Source: CAVVNP01 sp963800235
GTDB lineage: Bacteria; Actinomycetota; Acidimicrobiia; Acidimicrobiales; Iamiaceae
Length of the DNA: 64,000 nucleotides
Assembly (NCBI GenBank): GCA_963800235.1
Contig: CAWDAD010000001.1
Location: forward strand, 558,001-622,000
Reading direction: 5' to 3'
Shown here: piece by piece, positions 16,929 to 25,461 of the stretch
Numbering within the stretch: position 1 is the stretch's first letter
Layout: each line of letters opens with the position of its first letter
Notes under the pieces: model-generated
Told to the model about the DNA's origin: nothing
Seen by the model: the letters and a program-made list of their open reading frames with translations, nothing else
The model's database searches: none
Program-made: the position numbers and the translations under genes

Positions 16929-18453
16929 TCAGGGCGGCGGCGCCCCGCCGGCCTGCCCGGCGATGCGGGCCCGCAGGGCGCTGGCGAGCTCCTGGGCGGG
17001 CACCACGTCGGCGATGCGCCCGACCGACAGGGCCAGGCCCGGACCGTGGAACTGGAGCGAGGCGTTGCGCCCGTCCTGCAGCCCGTACACGGCGAGGTCG
17101 GCGGACAGCTCGAGGACCTCGAGCCTCGGCTTCCACTCGCGGTCGTCGGTGATCACCACCCGGCGGTCGGTGAGCACGACGGTGGCCTGGGCGCCGTCGA
17201 GGATGCCCTGCACCACGTGGACCACCTGCTCCCCGTCCTCGAGCTGGGCGGCGGCGAGCAGCATGCTCGCCCGACCCTGGCGGCGCGCCGAGCTGCCGAG
17301 GCGCCGGACGGCGACGCCCATGTTGTTCGGGTCCGGCGGGCCCTGCGGACCGGCCTGCCACCCCGGCGCGGCCGGCTGCTGGCCCGGCCAGCCCGGCGCG
17401 GCGGGAGGGTTGGCCCACGACCCTGGAGGCGCGGGCGCGCCGGGCGGGGTGGCGGCCGGGCGGGGGTGGGGCGCCGGGCGGCGGGGAACCGGGAGCACCC
17501 GGCGGCGGCGCGGCCGGGGCGGCCGGCGGCGGAGGTGGTGTCCCCGGAGGCGCCGGCGCCGGGCCGGGACGCGGCGGGGTGGCACCGGGGACGGCGCCTG
17601 GGGGCGGCCCCCAGCCCGGTCCGCCGGGAGGAGCGGGCGGTGCGCCGGGCGATGCCGGCGGGACGCCAGGAGGGGACGGAGGGGGTGCGCCGGGGGGCGG
17701 CGGGGTCGAGCCCGGCGGGCCCCAGCCGGGTCCGCCGGCGGGCGGCGCGCCCGGAGGCGGGGTCGGTGCGCCCCAGCCGGGTCCGCCGGCGGGCGGCGCG
17801 CCGGGAGGCGGGGTCGGTGCGCCCGGAGGCGGGGTCGGTGCGCCCGGAGGCGGAGCCGGCGACGCCGGAGTCGCCGGGGACGGGGCGGGCGCGCCCGGGG
17901 GCGGGCCGGGAGGTGGCGTCGGGACCCCCGGGAGCGGAGGCGCGCCCGGGGGTGGGGTCGGGCGGGCGGGGCCCGGCCCGGGCGGGGTCGGCGCCGGCGG
18001 GGCTCCCCACGGCGCAGCCGGCGTGGCCGGTCCCCCGCCGGGGGCGCCGGGGGCACCCGGGGGCGGGGGCACGGCGCCGGCCGGCGGCGGGGGCGCACCG
18101 GGAGGCGGTCCGGACGGCGTGGAGATGACCGTGGCGGTCGGGTCGAACGGCGACACCGGAGCGCCCGACCCGACCGAGGGCTCCGTCCCGCCCGACTCGT
18201 CCTCCTCCGGCTCGGCGGCCCCATCGCCGGACCCGTCGTGGTCGCCGCGATCCGCATCGTCGCCGTCCGAGCGCCCGCCGCCCTGGCCGCCGCCCTGGTC
18301 GCCGCTCCCCTCGGCGACGGGCTCGCTGCCCGCCACCGTCGGAGCGGCCGGCACCGACGGGTCGGCGCCCTCGTCGGGCCGGAGCGGCAGTCCGCAGGTC
18401 ATGCAGAACTTGGAGCCCTCGGGGTTGTCGGCACCGCACGTTCGGCACTGCAT
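16929..18453 (-). CDS. Zinc-ribbon, proline-rich linker and bacterial PH-like domain protein, frame broken near 17455
   Basis: ATG 18453 follows AGGAGG. The N-terminal zinc ribbon (CRTCGADN...CMTCGLPL) is followed by an acidic stretch and about 230 residues of Pro/Gly/Ala repeats of the PPPGAP and AGGPGWG type. The C-terminal domain (VVHVVQGILDGAQATVVLTD, RRVVITDDREWKPRLEVLEL, SLQFHGPGLALSVG) looks like a short PH-like domain. It lies in a different frame from the N-terminus. The switch falls in a run of C/G near 17440-17470, with APPPP in one frame and ATPPGAPAPPGSWANPP in the other. Sequence error in the GC run is the simplest explanation. It shares the ribbon-plus-linker design with the protein at 11684-12859. 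Confidence 0.65.
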
Positions 18454-18556
18454 GGCGACCAGTCCCTCCTAGGTGGCGAGCGGGCCGAGGCTAGTGGGGC
18501 GGTCGCGCCGGCCGGAGGAGCCGATGGCGGGTGCCGGCCTCGTGGGTGCCGGCCGC

Positions 18557-19153
18557 TCAGACCCGGACGGCAGCCGCATCGACCAGGCGCCGGCCGTGCT
18601 CGGAGAGCTCGAGCCCGGCGACGGCGACGAGACCGGCCGGGCTCATCTTCCGCATGGTCTTGGCCAGCACCTCCACGGCGCGGTCGTCGCCGAGCCGCCC
18701 GGCGACCTCGTCGAGCTGGGTCTGCAGGAACACCAGGCACAGGGCGTCCTCGTGGACCTGGACCTGCGGGTCGGCCGGGTCGCCGCGCAGGCCGTCCTTG
18801 CGGACGATCTGCTGCACCCGCTCGATGGTGGCGTCGTCGTAGCCCACCTCGGCCAGCAGCGTGGCCACGTCCTCGGCGTGCCGGTCGCGTTGGGACCGCC
18901 GCCATCGCAGGTAGCCGGCACGCCCCTCCGGGTACTCCGACCTCGGCACCAGCCAGCGCCGCAGGTGGTGGGCCCGGGCGGCCAGCAGCTGGGCGTCACC
19001 GGCTCCGGGGTCGAGACGCTCGACCCACCCGGTCATCAGCTCGGCGTGGGCCAGCTCCTTGGGCCGCTCCCGGCCCTCGACCACCACGGTCTCGGGGTCG
19101 GCGGCGTTGGCGGCGTCGATGGCCGCCAACGCCTCCTCGAACCGGCCGTCCAC
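18557..19153 (-). CDS. DUF4202 family protein
   Basis: 198 residues from GTG 19153. The pattern AIDAANAADPETVVVEGRER, KELAHAELMTGWVERL, ARAHHLRRWLVPRSEYPEGR and VHEDALCLVFLQTQLDEVA is that of DUF4202, a helical family with conserved His/Asp/Glu residues resembling an HD-type metal site (inference). Function not established. It starts six bases after the small gene upstream, so they form an operon. Confidence 0.8.
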   Translation of the reverse strand: MDGRFEEALAAIDAANAADPETVVVEGRERPKELAHAELMTGWVERLDPGAGDAQLLAARAHHLRRWLVPRSEYPEGRAGYLRWRRSQRDRHAEDVATLLAEVGYDDATIERVQQIVRKDGLRGDPADPQVQVHEDALCLVFLQTQLDEVAGRLGDDRAVEVLAKTMRKMSPAGLVAVAGLELSEHGRRLVDAAAVRV

Positions 19154-19159
19154 CTGCCC

Positions 19160-19393
19160 TCAACCGGGCTGGTCGTCCGGGCGGAGGTCGACCCGGAGGA
19201 CCAGCACGCCGTCCTCGAGGGTCCAGTCGGCGTCGCCGAGGATGGCGAAGTCCTGGTAGTCGGCCTGGGCCTGCTGGATGAACTTGGTGCGATCGGGACC
19301 GGCGACCGGCGGCAGGTTCCGCTGTCGCACGGCGGCGGCGCGGTCGCGGAACCGCTGCAGCATGGCGTCCACGTCGAGGTCGGAGTCGGGCAT
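19160..19393 (-). CDS. Small hypothetical protein upstream of the DUF4202 gene
   Basis: 77 residues from ATG 19393, leaderless with TACCGT at 19401-19406. An N-terminal amphipathic helix (DVDAMLQRFRDRAAAVRQR) is followed by a helix-strand part (FIQQAQADYQDFAILGDADW) and a terminal strand (GVLVLRVDLR). No family recognised. Close spacing to the DUF4202 gene suggests a shared role. Confidence 0.65.
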   Translation of the reverse strand: MPDSDLDVDAMLQRFRDRAAAVRQRNLPPVAGPDRTKFIQQAQADYQDFAILGDADWTLEDGVLVLRVDLRPDDQPG

Positions 19394-19454
19394 GCGGTCG
19401 ACGGTAGTTGCCGACCCCACCCGACCGGACGAGCCGGTGCTGCGGCGGCGTCGG

Positions 19455-20522
19455 TCAGGACCGGGGCCAGCGGCGCGCCGCGCCGGGGCCGGGGCCGATC
19501 CGGGCCGACCCGTCGGACCGCTCCTCGGGGTCGACCGGGAGGCGAGGTGACCGGGGACGGGCCGGCGCGGGGCGGACCGGGGCGGCTCGGCCGTCGGCTC
19601 GACGGGGCACGACGCGACCGGCGTCGGCGATGGCCCGCTGCCGAGCGGGGTCGGGACGGGGCTCGACCCGGGTGACGACCGCGTTGGGGACGGGGACCTC
19701 GGCGAGCACCGGGACGGCGTCGGGCCGCAGCGCGGCCGACGGGGTCCGAGGGCCCTCGGCACGGGGGCGTCGCGGCGCCGACGACTCGTCCGGCCGGCTG
19801 GGCGGACGGGCCGACCGCGGCCGCGCCGTCGCCGGACGGGCGGCCGGCTGGTTCGGCGGCGTGCGGCGGGCGGCACCGGCGGGGGCACCGGGCCCGGACC
19901 GCGGGGCGGTCCGGGCCGCGCGAGACGCGCCGGCCGGCGGGGTGCGCTCGGAGGTCGTGGGCGACGGCGTGCTGCGACCGCCCGCCGCACCGCTCGCCGG
20001 CGCTCGGGCCTGCCCGCCCCGCGAGCCGTTGCCACCGCCCAGTCGCGGCGTCGCCCGGTCGGGGCCGGACGCCGGCGGGCGCCGCTCGTCCCGGCCGCGG
20101 GGGTCGTCGCCGTCGTCACCGGGGGACGGTCGGGTCCGCCGGGCGTAGAGGACGGTCAGCGCCAGCAGACCGATGGCGACCAGCACCAGCCCCGCCACCA
20201 CGGCCCAGACCTTCTTGCTGTCGGTCGACTGCGTGGTGACCTGCTTGGCCGAGCCGGTCGAGGACGAGCCCGTGGCCGAGGAGGGTGCGGTGGTGGGCGC
20301 GGCGGTGGTCGGGCCGGCCAGGAGCTGCTGGGTGGTCGAGGGGACCGGCTCGACCCCGCCGGCCCCGCTCGGCGTGGTCGGTCCCGATCGGGCCGATGCC
20401 GGAGCGGCGGCGAGCAGGACGGAGGCCAGGGCGGCACCGAGGACGAGCACGGCCGCGCTGACCAGGGGTCCCAGCCGTCGTCGCGCCCGTCGCTGCCGGA
20501 GCGGTCGGTCGTCGTTCGACAT
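19455..20522 (-). CDS. Membrane protein with Arg/Pro-rich cytoplasmic tail
   Basis: 355 residues from ATG 20522, with TACAGT nine bases upstream. A basic start and helix LGPLVSAAVLVLGAALASVL resemble a signal peptide or anchor. A short Ser/Thr-rich extracellular part follows, then one membrane helix (VWAVVAGLVLVAIGLLALTV) and about 220 residues of Arg/Pro/Ala-rich, probably disordered, tail. Function unknown. Confidence 0.6.
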   Translation of the reverse strand: MSNDDRPLRQRRARRRLGPLVSAAVLVLGAALASVLLAAAPASARSGPTTPSGAGGVEPVPSTTQQLLAGPTTAAPTTAPSSATGSSSTGSAKQVTTQSTDSKKVWAVVAGLVLVAIGLLALTVLYARRTRPSPGDDGDDPRGRDERRPPASGPDRATPRLGGGNGSRGGQARAPASGAAGGRSTPSPTTSERTPPAGASRAARTAPRSGPGAPAGAARRTPPNQPAARPATARPRSARPPSRPDESSAPRRPRAEGPRTPSAALRPDAVPVLAEVPVPNAVVTRVEPRPDPARQRAIADAGRVVPRRADGRAAPVRPAPARPRSPRLPVDPEERSDGSARIGPGPGAARRWPRS

Positions 20523-20610
20523 GACTGATCCACTGTAGGAGGCCGGCTCGCCCGCACGGGTGACCCGTCACGCCGGTCACAGCCTGGGATCGGCCTTCGG
20601 ATCGGGCCGC

Positions 20611-21438
20611 TCAGCGCTGGTGGCGGGGGCAGGAGTAGGTCGTCCGCCCCCCGATGGTGCGGCGATCGAGCGGGGCGCCGTCACGGGGGCAGCTCGCGCC
20701 CCGGGTGCGGGCGGGCTGGAGGCGCCCGGTGTGGGAGCCGCCCCGCTCGTCCAGCTCGTCCAGGGTCGGACCGAGGTGGCGGTGCAGCCGGCGCAGCTCC
20801 GCCGGGGACAGCGATCCGGCCGGCCGGGCCGGGTCGAGGCCGGCCCGCCACAGGACCTCGTCGGTGAGCAGGTTGCCCAGCCCGGCGATGCGGTGCTGGT
20901 CGAGCAGGCGCGCCTTCAGCGACGCGTCGCTTCCCGCCAGCGCGGCCCGCAGCTGCCGGGGCGTGAGCGACCAGGCGTCCGGGCCGAGCCCGGCGGTCGG
21001 CGGGTCGAGGCGCACGCCGCCGAGGCGGCGCGGATCGCTGATCCGCAGGCTGCCGCCGTCGGAGAAGTCGAGGCCGAAGCGCTCCCACCGCGCCTCGTCC
21101 CGCCCGCTCGCGTACTCGAGCCGGTCGATGGCGCTGCGGCCGTCCACGATCAGCCGACCGGTCATGCCGAAGCGGAGCCCCAGGACGGCGCCGCCGGGTG
21201 CGTCGGCATCGGGGTCGGCGCCGGGTGTGTCGGTGTCGGTGTCGGTGTCGAGGAGCAGCAGCTTGCCGATCCGGCGGGCGGCGGTGAGCCGGGCGGCGAC
21301 GAGCACCGCCCGCAGCTCCGCCGCCGTGGTGGCCCCCTTCAGGAACCAGTCGTCGGGCGCCAGCACCGCGTCGATGCGCCGGTCGAGCGCCCGATCGGCC
21401 AACCGGCGGTACTGCTCGACCTCGATCACCTCCGGCAC
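20611..21438 (-). CDS. Fpg/Nei-family DNA glycosylase-like protein with altered zinc finger
   Basis: 275 residues from GTG 21438. After Met removal the protein starts PEVIEVEQYRR, keeping the catalytic Pro and Glu of Fpg/Nei enzymes, with GMTGRLIVDG and ARLLDQHRIAGLGNLLTDEV (the H2TH region). The C-terminal finger reads CPRDGAPLDRR...YSCPRHQR, so the usual CxxC pairs are C..D and C..H. A (TD)n run from a GTGTCG repeat at about 21224-21252 is inserted in a loop. It probably removes oxidised bases. A true mutM also lies at 50.8 kb. Confidence 0.78.
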   Translation of the reverse strand: MPEVIEVEQYRRLADRALDRRIDAVLAPDDWFLKGATTAAELRAVLVAARLTAARRIGKLLLLDTDTDTDTPGADPDADAPGGAVLGLRFGMTGRLIVDGRSAIDRLEYASGRDEARWERFGLDFSDGGSLRISDPRRLGGVRLDPPTAGLGPDAWSLTPRQLRAALAGSDASLKARLLDQHRIAGLGNLLTDEVLWRAGLDPARPAGSLSPAELRRLHRHLGPTLDELDERGGSHTGRLQPARTRGASCPRDGAPLDRRTIGGRTTYSCPRHQR

Positions 21439-21541
21439 CGGCGCACCGTAGGTCCGGCCCCGTTCACGACGTCGCGCCGGCGATCTCCGACGGCCCGTCC
21501 CGGGCGGTGGACCGCCCGCCGGCCTGCTACCAACGGGGGAC

Positions 21542-22771
21542 GTGGCCGACGACCGTGACCTGTTCGACAGCGACGATCCGGCCTTCATGGCCGACCCCTA
21601 CCCCACCTACGCCACCCTCCGGGGCCCGTCGCTGCACGTCGGCGACCGTCCGCACACCTGGCTCACCGCCTCGCACGCCCTGTGCACCGCAGTCCTCCGC
21701 GACCCGCGGTTCAGCTCGGCGCCGGAGCGGGCCCACCCCGACTCGGACCTCGCCGACCCCGAGGTCGGCTCCCTCCTGCGCCAGCAGCAGAGCAACGTGC
21801 TGCTCTTCCTCGACCCGCCCGACCACACCCGGTTGCGCCGGCTGGCCAACAAGGCGTTCACCCCCCGCGCCGTCGAGCGGCTCCGGGGACAGGTCGCGGA
21901 CCTGGCCGGTCAGCTGGTCGACGAGATGGTCGAGCAGGCGGGCGGGGCGGAGGGGACCCTGCGCTTCATGGCGGGCGTCGCCCGACCGCTGCCGCTGCTC
22001 GTGATCTGCTCCATGCTCGGCATCCCCGTCGAGGACCGCGACCAGTTCTTCGGGTGGTCCGACCCGATCAGCCGGCTGCTCGACGACCCCGACGACCCGG
22101 CCGAGATCCAGGCCGGCATGGCCGCAGGTCTGGAGCTGGCGGCCTACTTCTTCGAGCTGGCCGCCGACCGCCGGGCCCATCCCGGCGACGACCTGCTCAC
22201 CGCGCTGCTCCGCGCCGAGGACGACGGCGACACCCTGCAGCCCGAGGAGCTCCTGTCGCTGTTCGGGCTGCTCTTCATCGCCGGGCACGAGACCACCACC
22301 AACCTGCTCGGCAACGGCCTGCTCGCCCTGCTGCGCCAGCCCGACCAGCTCGGCCTGCTGCGGGCCGACCGCTCCCTGCTCCCCGGCGCGGTCGAGGAGC
22401 TGCTCCGCTACGACTCGCCGGTGCAGATCACCGCCCGCATCGCCAGCACCGACATCGAGCTCGGTGGCACCGTGGTGCCCGCCGGCGACCAGGTCGCCAC
22501 CGTCATCGCCGGCGCCAACCGCGACCCCGACGAGTACCCGGACCCGCCCGCCGACCGGCTCGACGTGCGGCGCGACGCCCGCAGCCACCTCGCCTTCAGC
22601 AGCGGGATCCACTACTGCCTCGGCGCGTCGCTGGCCAAGCTCGAGGGCGAGGTCGCCCTGGCCACGCTGCTCGACCGCTTCCCCACCATCGAGCTGGTCA
22701 CCGAGCGGCCGACCTACCGCCAGCACTTCGTGCTGCGGGGCCTGACCGAGCTGGAGATCAGCGCGGGGTGA
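21542..22771 (+). CDS. Cytochrome P450
   Basis: 409 residues from GTG 21542, leaderless with TACCAA at 21528-21533. Soluble bacterial P450 with all landmarks: I-helix FIAGHETTTNLLGNGLLALL, K-helix EELLRYDSPVQ (ExxR), and heme loop FSSGIHYCLGASLAKLEG with the Cys ligand. It probably hydroxylates a small hydrophobic substrate with electrons from ferredoxin, but neither ferredoxin nor reductase is adjacent. Its last 14 bases overlap the end of the convergent sulfhydrylase gene. Confidence 0.93.
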   Translation: MADDRDLFDSDDPAFMADPYPTYATLRGPSLHVGDRPHTWLTASHALCTAVLRDPRFSSAPERAHPDSDLADPEVGSLLRQQQSNVLLFLDPPDHTRLRRLANKAFTPRAVERLRGQVADLAGQLVDEMVEQAGGAEGTLRFMAGVARPLPLLVICSMLGIPVEDRDQFFGWSDPISRLLDDPDDPAEIQAGMAAGLELAAYFFELAADRRAHPGDDLLTALLRAEDDGDTLQPEELLSLFGLLFIAGHETTTNLLGNGLLALLRQPDQLGLLRADRSLLPGAVEELLRYDSPVQITARIASTDIELGGTVVPAGDQVATVIAGANRDPDEYPDPPADRLDVRRDARSHLAFSSGIHYCLGASLAKLEGEVALATLLDRFPTIELVTERPTYRQHFVLRGLTELEISAG

Positions 22772-24008
22772 CGGCGGCGCCCAGCGCCTGATCGAAGTCG
22801 GCCACCACGTCGTCGGGGTGCTCGAGGCCCACCGACACCCGGATGGTGCCCGGCCCGATGCCGTTGGCGGCCAGCTCGTCGGGGGTCAGGTTGACGTGGG
22901 TGGTCGAGGCGGGGTGGGTCACCAGCGTCTCCGGCCCGCCGAGCGAAGGAGCCATCTGCGCCACCCGCACCGACTCGACGAAGCGTCGCCCGCCCTGGAG
23001 GCCGCCGGCCACGTCGAAGGTGAGCATGCCGCCGAACCCGGACATCTGCCGGCGGGCCAGGGCGTGCTGGGGGTGGCTCGGCAGGCCGGGGTAGCGCACC
23101 TCCTCGCACGCCGGGTGGGCGGCCAGGAAGGTGGCCAGGCGGCCGGCGGTCTCGGTCTGCTGCCGGAGGCGCACCGGCAGGGTGCGCAGGCCGCGGAGGC
23201 CGTTCATGGCGTCGAAGGGCGACGGCGACGCGCCCTGCAGCACGGCGAACCCCCACAGCCACTGCACCAGCTCGGCCGAACCGCACACCACGCCGAGGGT
23301 CGCGTCGTTGTGACCGGCCAGCGCCTTGGTGGCCGAGTGCATCACCAGGTCGATGCCGTGGGCCAGCGGCTGCTGCAGCAGCGGGGTGGCGAAGGTCGAG
23401 TCGACCACCGTCATCGGCCCCTGGATGGCACCCAGGTCGTCGAGGTCGACCAGGTCGAGGCGGGGGTTGGCCGGCGTCTCGGCCCAGACCAGCACCGTCT
23501 TGCCGGGCCGGACCGCCTCGGCGAACGCCCCGGGCCGGGTGCCGTCGACGAAGGTGACGTCGATGCCGAAGCGCGGGCACGCCGACTGCAGCAGCAGCTG
23601 GGTGCCGGCGTAGAGCTGTCGCGACGCCACGATGTGGTCGCCCCGGGAGCACAGGCCGAGCACGATGCCGCTCACCGCCCCCATGCCCGAGGCGTAGGCC
23701 CGGGCCGCCTCGGCCCCCTCGAGCTCGGCGACCGCCCGCTCGAAGTCGGCGACGGTGGGGTTGCCGTAGCGGCTGTAGAAGCGCTCGGCCCCGACCGACG
23801 TGGCCATGGTCCGGGCCCCGTCGACCGTCGGCGTGACGAAGGTCGAGGTGGCCCAGAGCACCGGGGCCAGGGACTCGCCGCTGCCGTGGCGGCCGGCGCG
23901 GATGGCGAGGGTCTGGCGGTGCAGGCCGCCGTGCCCTTCCAGGTCCGCGGGCGGCGGCGGGTCGGGGGACGGCGCCGGCGGGTCGGCGGAGGTGTCGGGT
24001 TCAGGCAT
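22758..24008 (-). CDS. Trans-sulfuration PLP enzyme (O-acetylhomoserine sulfhydrylase/cystathionine gamma-synthase-like)
   Basis: 416 residues from ATG 24008. Family motifs include FYSRYGNPTVADFERAVAEL, the PLP-binding Lys in MHSATKALAGHNDATLG, and SLGGPETLVTHPASTTH. It would make homocysteine or cystathionine from the O-acetylhomoserine produced by MetX. The start overlaps the metX stop by eight bases (ATGCCTGA), so the genes are translationally coupled under the upstream SAM riboswitch. Proline-rich first 25 residues are unusual. Which sulfur donor is used cannot be told. Confidence 0.85.
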   Translation of the reverse strand: MPEPDTSADPPAPSPDPPPPADLEGHGGLHRQTLAIRAGRHGSGESLAPVLWATSTFVTPTVDGARTMATSVGAERFYSRYGNPTVADFERAVAELEGAEAARAYASGMGAVSGIVLGLCSRGDHIVASRQLYAGTQLLLQSACPRFGIDVTFVDGTRPGAFAEAVRPGKTVLVWAETPANPRLDLVDLDDLGAIQGPMTVVDSTFATPLLQQPLAHGIDLVMHSATKALAGHNDATLGVVCGSAELVQWLWGFAVLQGASPSPFDAMNGLRGLRTLPVRLRQQTETAGRLATFLAAHPACEEVRYPGLPSHPQHALARRQMSGFGGMLTFDVAGGLQGGRRFVESVRVAQMAPSLGGPETLVTHPASTTHVNLTPDELAANGIGPGTIRVSVGLEHPDDVVADFDQALGAAVTPR

Positions 24009-25230
24009 GGTCCTTCTCGACCTCGTTCAGGAAGGTGGCGATCTCGGGGCCGACCTGGTCGTGCTCGATCAGGAAGGCGTCGTGGCCGTGGGGGCTGTCG
24101 AGCTCGACGTAGCGGGCCTGGCTCCCGCCGGCGACCAGCCCGGCGCACAGCTCCTGCTGCTGGTAGGTGGGGTACAGCACGTCGCTGTTGACGCCCATGA
24201 CCAGGCTCGGGGCGGCGACCCGCGCCAGGGCCAGGTCGATGCCGCCCCGGTTGCGGCCGAGGTCGTGCAGGTCCATGGCCTTGGTGAGCAGCAGGTAGGA
24301 GTTGGCGTCGAAGCGGCGGGCCAGCTTGTCGCCGTGGTAGCTGAGGTAGCGCTCGACCTCGAACCGCTGCCAGAGCTCGAAGGTGCCTCCGAGCGGCTCG
24401 ACCACGTCCCGTCCGAACCGGTCGGTGAAGACCTGCTCGGAGCGGAAGGTGATCTGGGAGATCATGCGGGCCAGCGCCAGCCCGCCGTGCGGACCCGCCC
24501 CTGCGGCGGCGTCGTAGTAGTCGCCCCCGTTCCAAGCGGGATCGAGGACGATCGCCTGCCGGCCCGTGCTCCAGTAGGCGATCTGCTGGGCGGTGGCGGC
24601 CACGCAGGTGGCGATGGGGACGAGGGACCGGACCCGGTCCGGGTACATGACCGCCCACTCCAGCGCCTGCATGCCGCCCATCGACCCGCCGATGACGCTG
24701 AGCCAGCGCCGCACCCCGAGCACGTCGGCCAGGGTCGCCTGGCAGCGGACCATGTCGCGCACCGAGACCACCGGGAACGACGAGCCGTAGCGGCCCGGCC
24801 GGTCGGGACGGGGCGAGGCCGGACCGGTCGAGCCCTGGCAGCCGCCGAGCACGTTGGCGCACACCACGAAGTACCGGTCGGTGTCGAGCACCCGACCCGG
24901 GCCGATCATGGCGTCCCACCACCCGGCGGTCGGCTGGCCCGGGCCGGAGGGGCCGGCGGCGTGGGCGTCGCCGGTGAGGGCGTGGCACAGCAGCACCGCG
25001 TTGGCGCCGTCGTCGGCGAGCCGGCCCCACGTCTCGAAGGCGACGGTGATCTCGCGGAGCTTGCCGCCACCCTCGAGCACGAACGGCCGCTCCACCGCCA
25101 ACTGCATGAACCGGCGGTCGCCGCTCGGCAGGCTGGGTCGCCAGGCGCCCGAGGACGGGAGGGTGCTGGCATGGGGCCGGTGCCAGGCGACCGGCGCGAA
25201 GGGGGCCGCCGGCTCGGGGTCGTCAACCAC
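24001..25230 (-). CDS. metX: Homoserine O-acetyltransferase
   Basis: 409 residues from GTG 25230, preceded by GAGAGGAG. Alpha/beta-hydrolase of the MetX type: oxyanion/early motif LCHALTGDAH, nucleophile elbow IGGSMGGMQALEWAV, catalytic Asp in MGVNSDVLYP, and His in SPHGHDAFLIEHD. It transfers acetyl (possibly succinyl) from CoA to homoserine in methionine biosynthesis. It is followed directly by the sulfhydrylase gene and preceded by a SAM-sensing leader. Confidence 0.93.
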   Translation of the reverse strand: MVDDPEPAAPFAPVAWHRPHASTLPSSGAWRPSLPSGDRRFMQLAVERPFVLEGGGKLREITVAFETWGRLADDGANAVLLCHALTGDAHAAGPSGPGQPTAGWWDAMIGPGRVLDTDRYFVVCANVLGGCQGSTGPASPRPDRPGRYGSSFPVVSVRDMVRCQATLADVLGVRRWLSVIGGSMGGMQALEWAVMYPDRVRSLVPIATCVAATAQQIAYWSTGRQAIVLDPAWNGGDYYDAAAGAGPHGGLALARMISQITFRSEQVFTDRFGRDVVEPLGGTFELWQRFEVERYLSYHGDKLARRFDANSYLLLTKAMDLHDLGRNRGGIDLALARVAAPSLVMGVNSDVLYPTYQQQELCAGLVAGGSQARYVELDSPHGHDAFLIEHDQVGPEIATFLNEVEKDHA

Positions 25231-25276
25231 GGCTCACTCCTCTCCGGTCGTCGCCGGCGACCGGGCGGACACCCGT

Positions 25277-25292
25277 GGGTGCCTGCGCACCC
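25277..25292 (-). promoter_or_regulatory. Hairpin between riboswitch and metX
   Basis: Perfect arms GGGTGC/GCACCC around loop GCAG lie between the riboswitch and the metX ribosome binding site. They could be part of the expression platform. There is no U-tract, so translational rather than transcriptional control is more likely. Confidence 0.45.
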
Positions 25293-25315
25293 GGACACTT
25301 CGTTGTCCTCTCGGA

Positions 25316-25408
25316 CCACATCCCCTCGACCGGCGAACCGGCCTCGGGCGAGCACCTTGGGTGTCCATCCCAGGTTGCCGGACCCATCGCTGGGCCACTC
25401 CTGATGTC
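25316..25408 (-). promoter_or_regulatory. SAM riboswitch (SAM-I/SAM-IV clan) upstream of metX
   Basis: On the minus strand the leader contains ATCAGGAGTGGCCCAGC, then GGTCCGGCAACCTGG, the hallmark core of the SAM-I/IV clan (GAG..., then CCGGCAACC). The segment is closed by a P1 helix pairing ACATC (25403-25407) with GATGT (25318-25322). It sits about 85 bases before the metX start. Class assignment within the clan would need a covariance-model search. Confidence 0.8.
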
Positions 25409-25461
25409 GGGCGTCATCGAACTACGGCGCCACCGGCGGGTCAAGCCCGATGGCGGACGGG

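Noticed and set aside
17560..18120. Tandem DNA repeat element
   Set aside because: The repetition reflects proline/glycine-rich codons of the zinc-ribbon protein linker rather than a separate element.
20500..24000. Biosynthetic gene cluster around the P450
   Set aside because: The neighbours are a DNA glycosylase and methionine genes. No ferredoxin, synthase or tailoring gene is adjacent.
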